From: Arthrobacter_M sp030063245
GTDB taxonomy: Bacteria; Actinomycetota; Actinomycetes; Actinomycetales; Micrococcaceae
Direction: 5' to 3'
Length of the DNA: 64,000 nucleotides
Assembly: GCF_051131705.1 (NCBI RefSeq)
Contig: NZ_CP180316.1
Location: 868,001 to 932,000, forward strand
Made by a program: the position numbers and the translations under genes. Below the pieces are notes generated by a model. That model searched no databases. It was not told where the DNA came from and was given only the letters and a program-made list of their open reading frames with translations. This document shows, one piece after another, positions 1 through 7,507 of the stretch (positions within the stretch are counted from its first letter, which is position 1; each line of letters starts with the position of its first letter).

Positions 1-1415
1 CCAAGCTGCTGATTGGCGATGACGACGTGATCATGCTTGATGAACCCACCAACCACCTGGATGTGGAGGGCGTCGCCTGGCTGGCCCGCCACCTGAAGAC
101 CCGCTGGCGCGCGAACGAGGGCGCGTTCGTCGTCGTCACCCATGACCGCTGGTTCCTGGACGAGGTCTGTACCAGGACCTGGGAGGTCCACGACGGCATT
201 GTTGACCCGTTCGACGGAGGTTACGCGGCGTATGTGCTGGCGCGCGCCGAGCGCGACCGCTCCGCCTCGGTGATGGAAAGCAAACGGGTGCAGCTGGTCA
301 AGAAGGAGTTGGCCTGGCTGCGCCGCGGTGCTCCGGCCCGGACGGCGAAGCCGAAGTTCCGGATCGAGGCGGCCAACGAGCTGATTTCCGATGTGCCCGA
401 GCCTCGTGATTCGGTCTCGCTGAGCAAAATGGCGACTGCCCGGCTGGGTAAGGACGTGCTGGATCTGGAGGACGTCACCCTTTCCTATGCAACGGACGAC
501 GACGGCGGCGCGCCGTTGCTGGACAACATCACCTTGCGCTTGGCGCCGGGTGAGAGGCTGGGCCTCGTCGGGGTCAACGGCTCCGGGAAGACGACCCTGC
601 TGAAGCTGCTCAACGGACAGGTACCGCCGACCAAGGGCCGTCTTAAGCGCGGTAAAACGGTCCAGACGGCCGTCCTCACCCAGGAGGTCACTGAGCTTGA
701 CGACGTCCTGGACATGCGGGTCATCGAGGTCATCGAACGGGAAAAACGCTCCTTCGCCGTCGGCGGCAAGGACATGACCGCTGGCCAACTCGTGGAGCAG
801 CTCGGCTTCACCAAGGATAAGCAGTGGACCCGCGTGAGCGAGCTTTCCGGCGGCGAGCGGCGCCGGCTGCAGTTGCTGCGCCTGCTGGTGGGGGAGCCGA
901 ACGTACTGATGCTCGACGAACCGACCAATGATCTGGATACCGATACGCTCGCCGCCGTGGAGGACGTGCTGGACGGCTGGCCGGGCACGCTCGTGGTGGT
1001 CTCGCACGACCGTTACCTGCTGGAGCGCGTCACGGACCGGCAGATGGCACTGCTGGGCGATGGCAAAATCCGCGACCTGCCGGGCGGAGTGGACCAGTAC
1101 CTTCAGCTGCGCGAGGCCGCACTCGCCGGGAAAGCCGCGACATCGGGCCCGGCAGCTGCTGGACAGGACTCAGTGGCGCCGGCCAAGACCGGGCCGAGCG
1201 AAGCGGAGAAACGCGAAGCCCGCAAGGGGCTGGGCCGGATCGAACGCCAGCTGGGCAAGCTCACCGCGCAGGAGGAGAAGCTCAACGGGCAGATGGAAGC
1301 CAACGTGGGTAACCACGAGCTGCTGACCGGACTGAACCGCAAGCTGCAGGGCCTCGCGGCCGATAGGGAAGCCCTTGAGGAGGAATGGATGCAGGCCTCC
1401 GACACTCTCGCCTAG
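1..1415 (+). CDS. ABC-F family ATPase (5' end outside window)
   Basis: Cytosolic ABC-F protein with two nucleotide-binding domains and no membrane segment; such proteins act on ribosomes or in antibiotic protection. The reading frame is already open at base 3, so the start and the first Walker A lie upstream of the window. Visible are the Walker B of domain 1 (IMLDEPTNHLD), a charged linker, then domain 2 with Walker A (GVNGSGKTT), signature (LSGGERRR) and Walker B (LMLDEPTNDLD). The last 70 or so residues are rich in Glu, Lys and Arg and look like the Uup-type C-terminal coiled coil. A hairpin terminator follows directly. The family is certain; the subfamily (Uup-like) is inferred from the C-terminal coiled coil. 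Confidence 0.93.
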   Translation, partial: KLLIGDDDVIMLDEPTNHLDVEGVAWLARHLKTRWRANEGAFVVVTHDRWFLDEVCTRTWEVHDGIVDPFDGGYAAYVLARAERDRSASVMESKRVQLVKKELAWLRRGAPARTAKPKFRIEAANELISDVPEPRDSVSLSKMATARLGKDVLDLEDVTLSYATDDDGGAPLLDNITLRLAPGERLGLVGVNGSGKTTLLKLLNGQVPPTKGRLKRGKTVQTAVLTQEVTELDDVLDMRVIEVIEREKRSFAVGGKDMTAGQLVEQLGFTKDKQWTRVSELSGGERRRLQLLRLLVGEPNVLMLDEPTNDLDTDTLAAVEDVLDGWPGTLVVVSHDRYLLERVTDRQMALLGDGKIRDLPGGVDQYLQLREAALAGKAATSGPAAAGQDSVAPAKTGPSEAEKREARKGLGRIERQLGKLTAQEEKLNGQMEANVGNHELLTGLNRKLQGLAADREALEEEWMQASDTLA

Positions 1416-1425
1416 CCGGTCGCCA

Positions 1426-1453
1426 ATCCATTCGCCAGGGGTGGCGGATGGAT
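1426..1453 (+). terminator. Hairpin terminator of the ABC-F gene
   Basis: A 12-bp stem (1426-1437 pairing with 1442-1453, one G-U wobble) with a 4-base G loop starts 10 bases after the stop codon. There is no clear T-run, which is common in high-GC actinobacteria. It lies between the ABC-F gene and the left end of the insertion sequence. Confidence 0.6.
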
Positions 1454-1474
1454 CTGCGCACCGCTAGGTCACTA

Positions 1475-2606
1475 GTGTAGCGTGTCGTTGTTTCCTTTGG
1501 GTCTGATTGTTTGTCAGACTTGATCCATGGTTTATCTGGCAAAGGCACTTCAGTTGCGCGACGGGGACCGGGGCGCCCTGGAAGCGTTGACTCGTGGGAA
1601 TTCTTCCACTGCGACGTTGGCGTTGCGGGCGCGCACGGTTTTGTTGGCTGCTGACGGGATGCCGAATGTCCAGATTGAGAAGATCACCGGGTTTTCGGCG
1701 CCCACGGTTTTGAAGTGGCGCAACCGCTATGCCGAGGGCGGGATCGAGGCCCTGTCCGATGTCCAGCGCCCGGGCCGGGAGCGGGAGATCGACGAACTCG
1801 CCCTGATTGCCGACACCCTGACCAATGACGGGAACCCGCCGGCGGAGCTGGGGATCTCGCACTGGTCCGCGCGCATCATGGCCGAACGCCACGGAATCTC
1901 TTTTTCGTCCGTGGCCCGAATCTGGCGCCGTTGGAAGATCCAGCCGCATCGGATCGAGACGTTTAAATTCTCCACCGACCCGGCCCTGGAGTCCAAGCTC
2001 CGGGACGTGGTGGGCCTGTACATGTCCCCGCCGGAAAACGCGGTGGTGGTGAGCATTGATGAGAAGACCCAAATCCAGGCACTGTCCCGCACCGGCCCGG
2101 ACCAGCCGCTGTCCCCGACCCACCCGCTGCAGCAGACGCACGACTACAAGCGCAACGGCACCACCACCTTGTTCGCCGCCTTGGAGGTTCTCACCGGCAA
2201 ACTCAGCGCGAACGCCTTCTACCCAAAGCACACCAACATCGAGTTCGTCGATTTCCTGGGCCGGGTCGCCCACGCCCACCCCGGGGTTGAGCTGCATGTC
2301 ATCTGCGACAACTATGCGACCCATAAGCACCAGAACGTGAAGGACTGGCTGGCCGAAAACCCGCGCGTGAGCCTGCATTTCACCCCGACCAGCTGTTCCT
2401 GGCTGAACATGGTGGAGATCTTCTTCGGGATCATCACCCGCCAGTGCCTCAAACGCGGAGCATTCAGCTCCGTGAAAGAGCTGGAGGAAACCATGGAACG
2501 CTACATCGAGAACTACAACCAGGACGCCAAACCATTCACCTGGACCAAGTCAGCGGAGTATCTCCTGGGCAAGATGAAACGCAAACAAACCATTAACACG
2601 GAACAC
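1475..2606 (+). mobile_element. IS630-family insertion sequence
   Basis: The element of 1132 bp carries one transposase gene. The ends match as imperfect terminal inverted repeats: left begins GTGTAGCGTGT, right (reverse complement) begins GTGTTCCGTGT, followed by T/G-rich matching sequence. A TA dinucleotide flanks each side (1473-1474 and 2607-2608), the target duplication expected for IS630/Tc1-like elements, inside a CTAG context. Because the outer flanks also read CAC and GTG, the exact boundary could be three bases further out on each side. The copy looks complete and possibly functional. Confidence 0.85.
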
Positions 2607-2609
2607 TAG
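1527..2609 (+). CDS. IS630-family DDE transposase
   Basis: Cuts and joins the ends of the element. The 360-residue product has an N-terminal helix-turn-helix region (about residues 25-75, 'TVLKWRNRYAEGG') and a DDE catalytic domain. The acidic residues sit in 'VVSIDEKTQ' (first D), 'VICDNYATH' (second D) and 'WLNMVEIFF' (E), the usual IS630 spacing. The full length is intact. The TAG stop at 2607-2609 is not entirely inside the element: its TA is the target duplication and its G is flanking DNA. Confidence 0.95.
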   Translation: MVYLAKALQLRDGDRGALEALTRGNSSTATLALRARTVLLAADGMPNVQIEKITGFSAPTVLKWRNRYAEGGIEALSDVQRPGREREIDELALIADTLTNDGNPPAELGISHWSARIMAERHGISFSSVARIWRRWKIQPHRIETFKFSTDPALESKLRDVVGLYMSPPENAVVVSIDEKTQIQALSRTGPDQPLSPTHPLQQTHDYKRNGTTTLFAALEVLTGKLSANAFYPKHTNIEFVDFLGRVAHAHPGVELHVICDNYATHKHQNVKDWLAENPRVSLHFTPTSCSWLNMVEIFFGIITRQCLKRGAFSSVKELEETMERYIENYNQDAKPFTWTKSAEYLLGKMKRKQTINTEH

Positions 2610-3001
2610 TGCCCGCTCAGAACTCGGTAACGCGGCCTGCCGAAGGGACGTTCTCTGCCGGGGTTTCCCAGCGTGCACTGATGGCCGCCGTCCGGGCCCG
2701 TCCAGTAATCGGATCCGGGGCAGTATTGCGCTCTGGACGCCGGAACTGATGCTCGAATGGGCCGCTCGTGCGCTCGAGGCGATAAAGCCTGCGCGCTGAT
2801 ACCTCTGCCCGGAACGCGGGAAAGTACACCCGTCACGCCGGGGGCAAGTCGGCGCAATTTGCTTCGGTCCTAGGATGAATCACCATCCCGAGTCGCGGGC
2901 ACGGTCACCGGCGTGGCAAACTAGATACTCGTGCGGCCGCCCGCATTGCTTCCCGACGCCTACGGCTGACTGGAGCAGCGGAATCAGCGGCGCCGGCATG
3001 G
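2610..3001. other. Gene-free stretch between IS and tRNA-Gln
   Basis: About 390 bases with only short open frames that show no recognisable protein, no good ribosome binding site and overlap each other on both strands. It probably carries the promoter of the tRNA. No further feature is supported. Confidence 0.5.
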
Positions 3002-3073
3002 TCCGCCCTGGTGTAATGGCAGCACCCCAGCCTTTGGAGCTGTGGAGTATAGGTTCGAATCCTATGGGCGGAA
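3002..3073 (+). tRNA. tRNA-Gln (UUG)
   Basis: A full cloverleaf can be drawn. The acceptor stem is TCCGCCC (3002-3008) with GGGCGGA (3066-3072) plus discriminator A at 3073; the D-loop contains TGGTGTAATGGC. The anticodon loop CTTTGGA gives anticodon TTG, reading CAA (Gln). The T-arm is ATAGG-TTCGAAT-CCTAT. CCA is not encoded. Location directly upstream of glmU is common in actinobacteria. Confidence 0.95.
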
Positions 3074-3235
3074 CAGACAATACCCGCGTTCGCTCGGCGG
3101 TTTCGGTGAAGTGCGCCGCTTGGCAGCGGAATCCGCGGCGTCGGGTGACCGAGGGCGGCTTCCCGGGAAGGTAACATTGCGTTAACCCTTTGCTCAGTTT
3201 GACGACGGATCCAGTCCGGGTAGGAGTGCCACTTA

Positions 3236-4882
3236 GTGAGCCCCCGAAATACCAGTGAAGGCGCGGTTGGGGACGCGTCGGCATTCGAAGCAGCCGTTTC
3301 CCCGCCCACCCAACGGGCGGTAGAACCGCAAACGCAGCCGGCGGTAGAACCGGAAACGCAGCTGGCGGTAGAACCGCAAACGCAGCCGGCGGTAGAACCG
3401 GAAAAGCAGCCGGCCGCGGTGATCATCCTCGCCGCCGGTGCCGGTACCCGGATGAAGTCCCGGAAACCGAAGATTCTGCACGAAATCGGCGGGATTTCGC
3501 TGATCGGGCACGCCCTGGCCGCGGCCCGGGCGCTCCGCCCCAAGGTCCTTGCCGCCGTCGTCCGTCATGAACGCGACCTCGTCGCCGAACATATCTCGGC
3601 ACTGTATCCGGAAGCGCTGATTGTCGACCAGGACCACGTCCCGGGCACCGGACGGGCGGTTCAGTCGGCGTTGGAGGCACTGCCGGAAGGCCTCGAGGGC
3701 ACCGTTGTGGTGACGTATGGCGATGTGCCGTTGCTCACAACTGCCCTGTTGGCGGAGCTCGTCGACGTGCACAGCACGGACCGGAATGCGGTGACGGTGC
3801 TGACCGCGTTGCTTGACGACGCCAGCGGCTACGGCCGGATTCTGCGCGCCGGCGACGGTACGGTGCTGGGGATCCGCGAGCACAAGGACGCCGGCGCCGC
3901 GGAACGGGACATCCGGGAAATCAACTCGGGCATTTACGCCTTCGACGCCGCCGTGCTCCGTGCCGCGCTCGGGCAGGTCACCGCGGACAACTCGCAAGGT
4001 GAGATGTATCTGACGGATGTTCTCTCGATTGCCAGGAACGACGGCGGCAGGGTCGCCGCCGTTGTGACCGGGGACCGCTGGCAGGTCGAGGGCGCCAACG
4101 ACCGCGTCCAGCTGGCCGCGCTAGGCGCCGAACACAACCGGCGAACAGTGCAGGCCTGGATGCGTGCGGGCGTGACGGTCATCGACCCGGCCACGACCTG
4201 GATCGACTCGACGGTGCTTCTCGAAGAGGACGTCACGATCCTGCCCGGCACCCAACTGCACGGCTCCTGCACGGTGGCCCGGGACGCCGTCGTCGGGCCC
4301 GACAGCACGTTAACGGATGTGCAGATCGGGGAGGGCGCCGAGGTGACGCGCACGCATGGCAGCGGCGCCAGGATCGGCGCGCACGCACACGTGGGCCCGT
4401 TCACGTACCTGCGGCCGGGCACAGTCTTGGGCGCGGACGGCAAGATCGGCGCCTTCTACGAAACCAAAAACGTCACCATCGGCCGCGGCTCCAAACTCTC
4501 GCACCTCGGCTACGCCGGGGACGCCGAGATCGGCGAAGACACGAACATCGGCTGCGGCAACATCACCGCGAACTACGACGGCGAACACAAGCACCGCACG
4601 GTGATCGGCTCGGGCGTCCGCACCGGCTCCAACACCGTCTTCGTCGCCCCGGTCAGTGTCGGAAACGGCGCCTACAGCGGGGCCGGCACGGTGATCCGCA
4701 GGGACGTGCCGGCCGGGGCCCTGGCCATCAACGTCTCCCCGCAGCGCAACATGGAAGGCTGGACGCTGGCCAAGCGCGCCGGTTCCGACTCCGTCCGGCA
4801 CACGGGCTCCGTCTCCGCGCGCCGTGCGGACCCTGATTCCTCCAGCATCCAGGCACCGACAGAAGAGGGCACACAAGTATGA
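3236..4882 (+). CDS. glmU: Bifunctional UDP-N-acetylglucosamine pyrophosphorylase / glucosamine-1-phosphate acetyltransferase
   Basis: Makes UDP-GlcNAc from glucosamine-1-phosphate in two steps, supplying peptidoglycan and the glycans of this locus. The N-terminal uridylyltransferase shows LAAGAGTRMKS, GTGRAVQSALEAL and YGDVPLL. The C-terminal left-handed beta-helix shows YLRPGTVLG, 'KLSHLGYAGDAEIG' with the acetyltransferase histidine, and 'GCGNITANYDG'. GTG at 3236 is chosen because AGGAG stands 9 bases upstream. This start gives about 60 extra N-terminal residues before the usual beginning of the domain, containing four 8-residue repeats like AVEPQTQP. The stop overlaps prs by 4 bases (ATGA), so the two are co-transcribed. 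Confidence 0.96.
   Translation: MSPRNTSEGAVGDASAFEAAVSPPTQRAVEPQTQPAVEPETQLAVEPQTQPAVEPEKQPAAVIILAAGAGTRMKSRKPKILHEIGGISLIGHALAAARALRPKVLAAVVRHERDLVAEHISALYPEALIVDQDHVPGTGRAVQSALEALPEGLEGTVVVTYGDVPLLTTALLAELVDVHSTDRNAVTVLTALLDDASGYGRILRAGDGTVLGIREHKDAGAAERDIREINSGIYAFDAAVLRAALGQVTADNSQGEMYLTDVLSIARNDGGRVAAVVTGDRWQVEGANDRVQLAALGAEHNRRTVQAWMRAGVTVIDPATTWIDSTVLLEEDVTILPGTQLHGSCTVARDAVVGPDSTLTDVQIGEGAEVTRTHGSGARIGAHAHVGPFTYLRPGTVLGADGKIGAFYETKNVTIGRGSKLSHLGYAGDAEIGEDTNIGCGNITANYDGEHKHRTVIGSGVRTGSNTVFVAPVSVGNGAYSGAGTVIRRDVPAGALAINVSPQRNMEGWTLAKRAGSDSVRHTGSVSARRADPDSSSIQAPTEEGTQV
3317..3412 (+). repeat. Four 24-bp tandem repeats inside glmU 5' end
   Basis: Four head-to-tail copies (3317-3340, 3341-3364, 3365-3388, 3389-3412) of a 24-base unit starting GCGGTAGAACCG, differing at one to three positions. 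Each encodes 8 residues of the type AVEPQTQP. The unit is a multiple of three, so copy number can change without breaking the frame. Confidence 0.95.
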
Positions 4883-5859
4883 GCGGAATTACGGCACATG
4901 GCGAGAAGAAACTGGTCCTTGCCGCCGGCCGGGCGCATCCGGAACTGGCACAGGAGATCGCCAAAGAGCTGGGCACCGAGCTGCTGCCCATCGATGCCTA
5001 TGATTTTGCCAACGGCGAGATCTATGTCCGCTCCGCGGAAAGCGTCCGCGGCACCGATGTGTTTGTCCTGCAGGCGCACCCGGCCCCGCTGAACAACTGG
5101 CTGATGGAACAGCTGATCATGGTTGATTCGCTTAAGCGTGCCTCCGCCAAACGCCTCACGGTGGTGTCGCCGTTCTACCCGTATGCCCGCCAGGATAAGA
5201 AAGGCCGGGGACGTGAGCCGATTTCCGCCCGGCTGGTGGCGGACCTGTACAAGACCGCCGGCGCCGACCGCATCATGAGCGTTGACCTGCACACCAGCCA
5301 GATCCAGGGCTTTTTTGATGGTCCGGTGGACCATCTCATGGCCATCCCGCTGCTGGCCGACTACATCCGCACCCGCGTCGGCGGGGATAACGTCACGGTG
5401 GTTTCCCCGGACACCGGGCGCGTCCGCGTTGCCGAGCAGTGGGCGGAGCGCCTCGGCGGTGCGCCGCTGGCGTTCGTGCACAAGAGCCGCGACCTGACGG
5501 TCCCCAACCAGGCGATGTCCAAAACGGTGGTAGGCCAGATACAGGGACGGACCTGTGTGCTGATCGACGACATGATCGACACCGGTGGAACCATTTCCGG
5601 CGCGGTCCAGGTGCTCAAGAATGCCGGTGCCAAGGATGTCATCATCGCGGCGACGCACGGCGTGTTCTCAGGGCCGGCGGCAAAGCGGCTGTCGGAGAGC
5701 GGCGCCCGCGAGGTGGTAGTGACCAACACGCTGCCGATCCCTGCCGAGAAGCGCTTCCCGCAGCTGACGGTACTCTCCATCGCGCCGCTGATCGCGCGGG
5801 CCATCCGCGAAGTGTTCGAGGATGGGTCGGTCACCTCACTGTTCGACGGTCAGGTCTAA
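4879..5859 (+). CDS. prs: Ribose-phosphate pyrophosphokinase (PRPP synthetase)
   Basis: Makes phosphoribosyl pyrophosphate from ribose-5-phosphate and ATP in the cytosol, for nucleotide, His and Trp synthesis. The 326-residue protein is full length. Conserved are 'FANGEIYVR' in the N-terminal half, the flexible-loop region 'YARQDKKGRGREPIS', and the PRPP-binding loop 'VLIDDMIDTGGTIS' at about 227-241. The start overlaps the glmU stop by 4 bases. A strong hairpin follows downstream. Confidence 0.97.
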   Translation: MSGITAHGEKKLVLAAGRAHPELAQEIAKELGTELLPIDAYDFANGEIYVRSAESVRGTDVFVLQAHPAPLNNWLMEQLIMVDSLKRASAKRLTVVSPFYPYARQDKKGRGREPISARLVADLYKTAGADRIMSVDLHTSQIQGFFDGPVDHLMAIPLLADYIRTRVGGDNVTVVSPDTGRVRVAEQWAERLGGAPLAFVHKSRDLTVPNQAMSKTVVGQIQGRTCVLIDDMIDTGGTISGAVQVLKNAGAKDVIIAATHGVFSGPAAKRLSESGAREVVVTNTLPIPAEKRFPQLTVLSIAPLIARAIREVFEDGSVTSLFDGQV

Positions 5860-5925
5860 CACCCGGATCTGAGGTGCGCTGGTGCGGCCAGCGGGCTGGT
5901 AGGATTGTCCCGATACCTTGGCGAG

Positions 5926-5952
5926 GGATCGGTGCCGCAGCGGCACCGATCC
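5926..5952 (+). terminator. Hairpin after prs
   Basis: A perfect 12-bp stem, GGATCGGTGCCG pairing with CGGCACCGATCC, with a 3-base loop. It lies between prs and rplY and probably ends the glmU-prs transcript. No T-run follows. Confidence 0.7.
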
Positions 5953-6077
5953 GTTATCGACTGGGTCTGAAACTCCTTCGCGTTTGGCGTGTCGGCTTGG
6001 TTTAGGCCTCAGTTCCGGCCCTCGGTTTCCTGCCGGGGCCCCGCTGATCAACGAAAAACGAAATGAAGGAGTCACTC

Positions 6078-6692
6078 ATGGCTGAGAAAGCTGTCAAGAA
6101 GGACGAGCAGAAGCTTGCCGCCGTCGTCCGCACCGAATTCGGCAAGGGTTCCGCCCGCCGTGCGCGCCGTGCCAACCAGATCCCGGCGGTTATTTACGGC
6201 CATGGTGCTGCGCCGATCCACATTGCCCTCCCGGAACGCCAGACCACCCGCGCTGTCCGCGGTGCCAACGCCCTGCTGACCCTGGACATCCAGGGCGACG
6301 TGCACTTGGCCCTGGTCAAGGACATCCAGCGCGACCCGCTGCTGCAGATCATCGAGCACATCGACCTGCTGACAGTCCGCAAGGGCGAAAAGGTCATCGT
6401 TGACGTTCCCGTCGTCCTGATCGGTGAAGTCGCCCCGGGCGCCGTCACCAACCAGGAGGAAGTCACCATCTCCCTGGAGGCGGAAGCCACCAACCTGCCC
6501 AAGCACGTCGAGGTTGACATTGCCGGTCGCGAAGTCGGTGCGCACATCTACGCCGCCGACCTCGTCTTGCCTGCCGGCTCCGTCCTGCTGGCCGATCCGG
6601 AACTGCTGATCGTGAATATCTCCGAGCCGGAAGAGCAGGATCTGGGCGAAGAGACTGAGGCTCCCGCCGCGGATGCTCCTGCTGCCGAGTAA
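6078..6692 (+). CDS. rplY: 50S ribosomal protein L25 (long Ctc form)
   Basis: Binds 5S rRNA in the large ribosomal subunit; the two-domain form is also called general stress protein Ctc. The product has 204 residues. The N-terminal L25 domain includes 'RTEFGKGSARRAR' and 'PAVIYGHG'; the C-terminal TL5-type domain includes 'VDVPVVLIGEV' and an acidic, Ala-rich tail. An ATG at 6063 exists, but the ribosome binding site AAGGAG begins inside it and fits the ATG at 6078, so 6078 is preferred. Followed after 21 bases by pth. Confidence 0.95.
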   Translation: MAEKAVKKDEQKLAAVVRTEFGKGSARRARRANQIPAVIYGHGAAPIHIALPERQTTRAVRGANALLTLDIQGDVHLALVKDIQRDPLLQIIEHIDLLTVRKGEKVIVDVPVVLIGEVAPGAVTNQEEVTISLEAEATNLPKHVEVDIAGREVGAHIYAADLVLPAGSVLLADPELLIVNISEPEEQDLGEETEAPAADAPAAE

Positions 6693-6713
6693 TAACCCGG
6701 CCGGTAGATCCAC

Positions 6714-7304
6714 ATGAGTAATACCTGGCTTGTAGTCGGGCTCGGGAATCCCGGGCCCGGCTACAGCCGTAACCGGCACAATATCGGCTATCTTGTCGTG
6801 GAGGAACTGGCCCGGCGGACGGGTTCCGGATTCCGCACCCACAAGGCACGCGCATTGGTGGCCGAGGGCAGGCTCGGCATCGGCAGTCCGAAACTGGTAT
6901 TGGCCAAATCCTTGACGTTCATGAATCTCTCCGGTGGACCGGCCGCCGCGCTGGCAAAGTTCTTTGACTTGGACGCAGAACATGTCATCGCCGTCCACGA
7001 CGAAATTGACATTCCCTTTGACACGATCAAACTAAAGATCGGCGGAGGCGAGGGCGGCCACAACGGGTTGCGCGACATGTCCAAAGCCTTGGGTACGAAA
7101 GACTACTACCGCGTGCGGGTGGGCGTTGGGCGGCCGCCGGGCCGCGCGGACGCCGCAACCCATGTCCTGAAGGACTTCTCCTCAACTGAGGCCAAGGACC
7201 TTCCATTCCTGATCCACGATGCCGCAGATGCCGCCGAGCTTCTGATTTCCGCCGGTCTGCTGGAGGCGCAGCAGAAGTTCCACGGAGCCGTACGCGAAGC
7301 TTGA
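6714..7304 (+). CDS. pth: Peptidyl-tRNA hydrolase
   Basis: Releases tRNA from peptidyl-tRNA dropped by ribosomes. The 196 residues contain 'VVGLGNPGPGYSRNRHNIGY' with the catalytic His, 'KSLTFMNLSG', and 'HDEIDIPFDTIKLK' followed by 'GGGEGGHNGLRDM', all family hallmarks. Length is typical. It sits just after rplY, an order widely conserved in actinobacteria. It is the last gene of the housekeeping block before the regulator array. Confidence 0.96.
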   Translation: MSNTWLVVGLGNPGPGYSRNRHNIGYLVVEELARRTGSGFRTHKARALVAEGRLGIGSPKLVLAKSLTFMNLSGGPAAALAKFFDLDAEHVIAVHDEIDIPFDTIKLKIGGGEGGHNGLRDMSKALGTKDYYRVRVGVGRPPGRADAATHVLKDFSSTEAKDLPFLIHDAADAAELLISAGLLEAQQKFHGAVREA

Positions 7305-7356
7305 CGCAGCCAAACGTAAAATCATCTATTCGCTAGGCAAAAAATTGTCTTCGTAG

Positions 7357-7387
7357 TTGACAAAGTTGTCACGTTTCGTGATAAGTT
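7357..7387 (+). promoter_or_regulatory. Promoter with overlapping palindrome upstream of first regulator
   Basis: TTGACA at 7357-7362 is followed by a GATAAG/TAAGTT box at 7380-7387, a sigma-70-like spacing of 17-19 bases. A perfect inverted repeat TGACAA-AG-TTGTCA (7358-7371) overlaps the -35 box and is a candidate operator. The region is clearly more AT-rich than the surrounding genes. Confidence 0.55.
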
Positions 7388-7507
7388 GTTTAGTTTCGCC
7401 GAGTTAGCCGCATTCTATGGTTACTGGTGGTCCGCCGGGGTAGTGTTCGAACAAGCGCGGTGTCGTGGCGGTCCCGTGGGGTTCTTTAGCAGTGGGGGGA
7501 TATTTGA

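Noticed and set aside
2606..2857. Small minus-strand open frames after the insertion sequence
   Set aside because: Two overlapping frames of 70-83 codons with Arg/Pro-rich products, no start signals and no similarity recognised.
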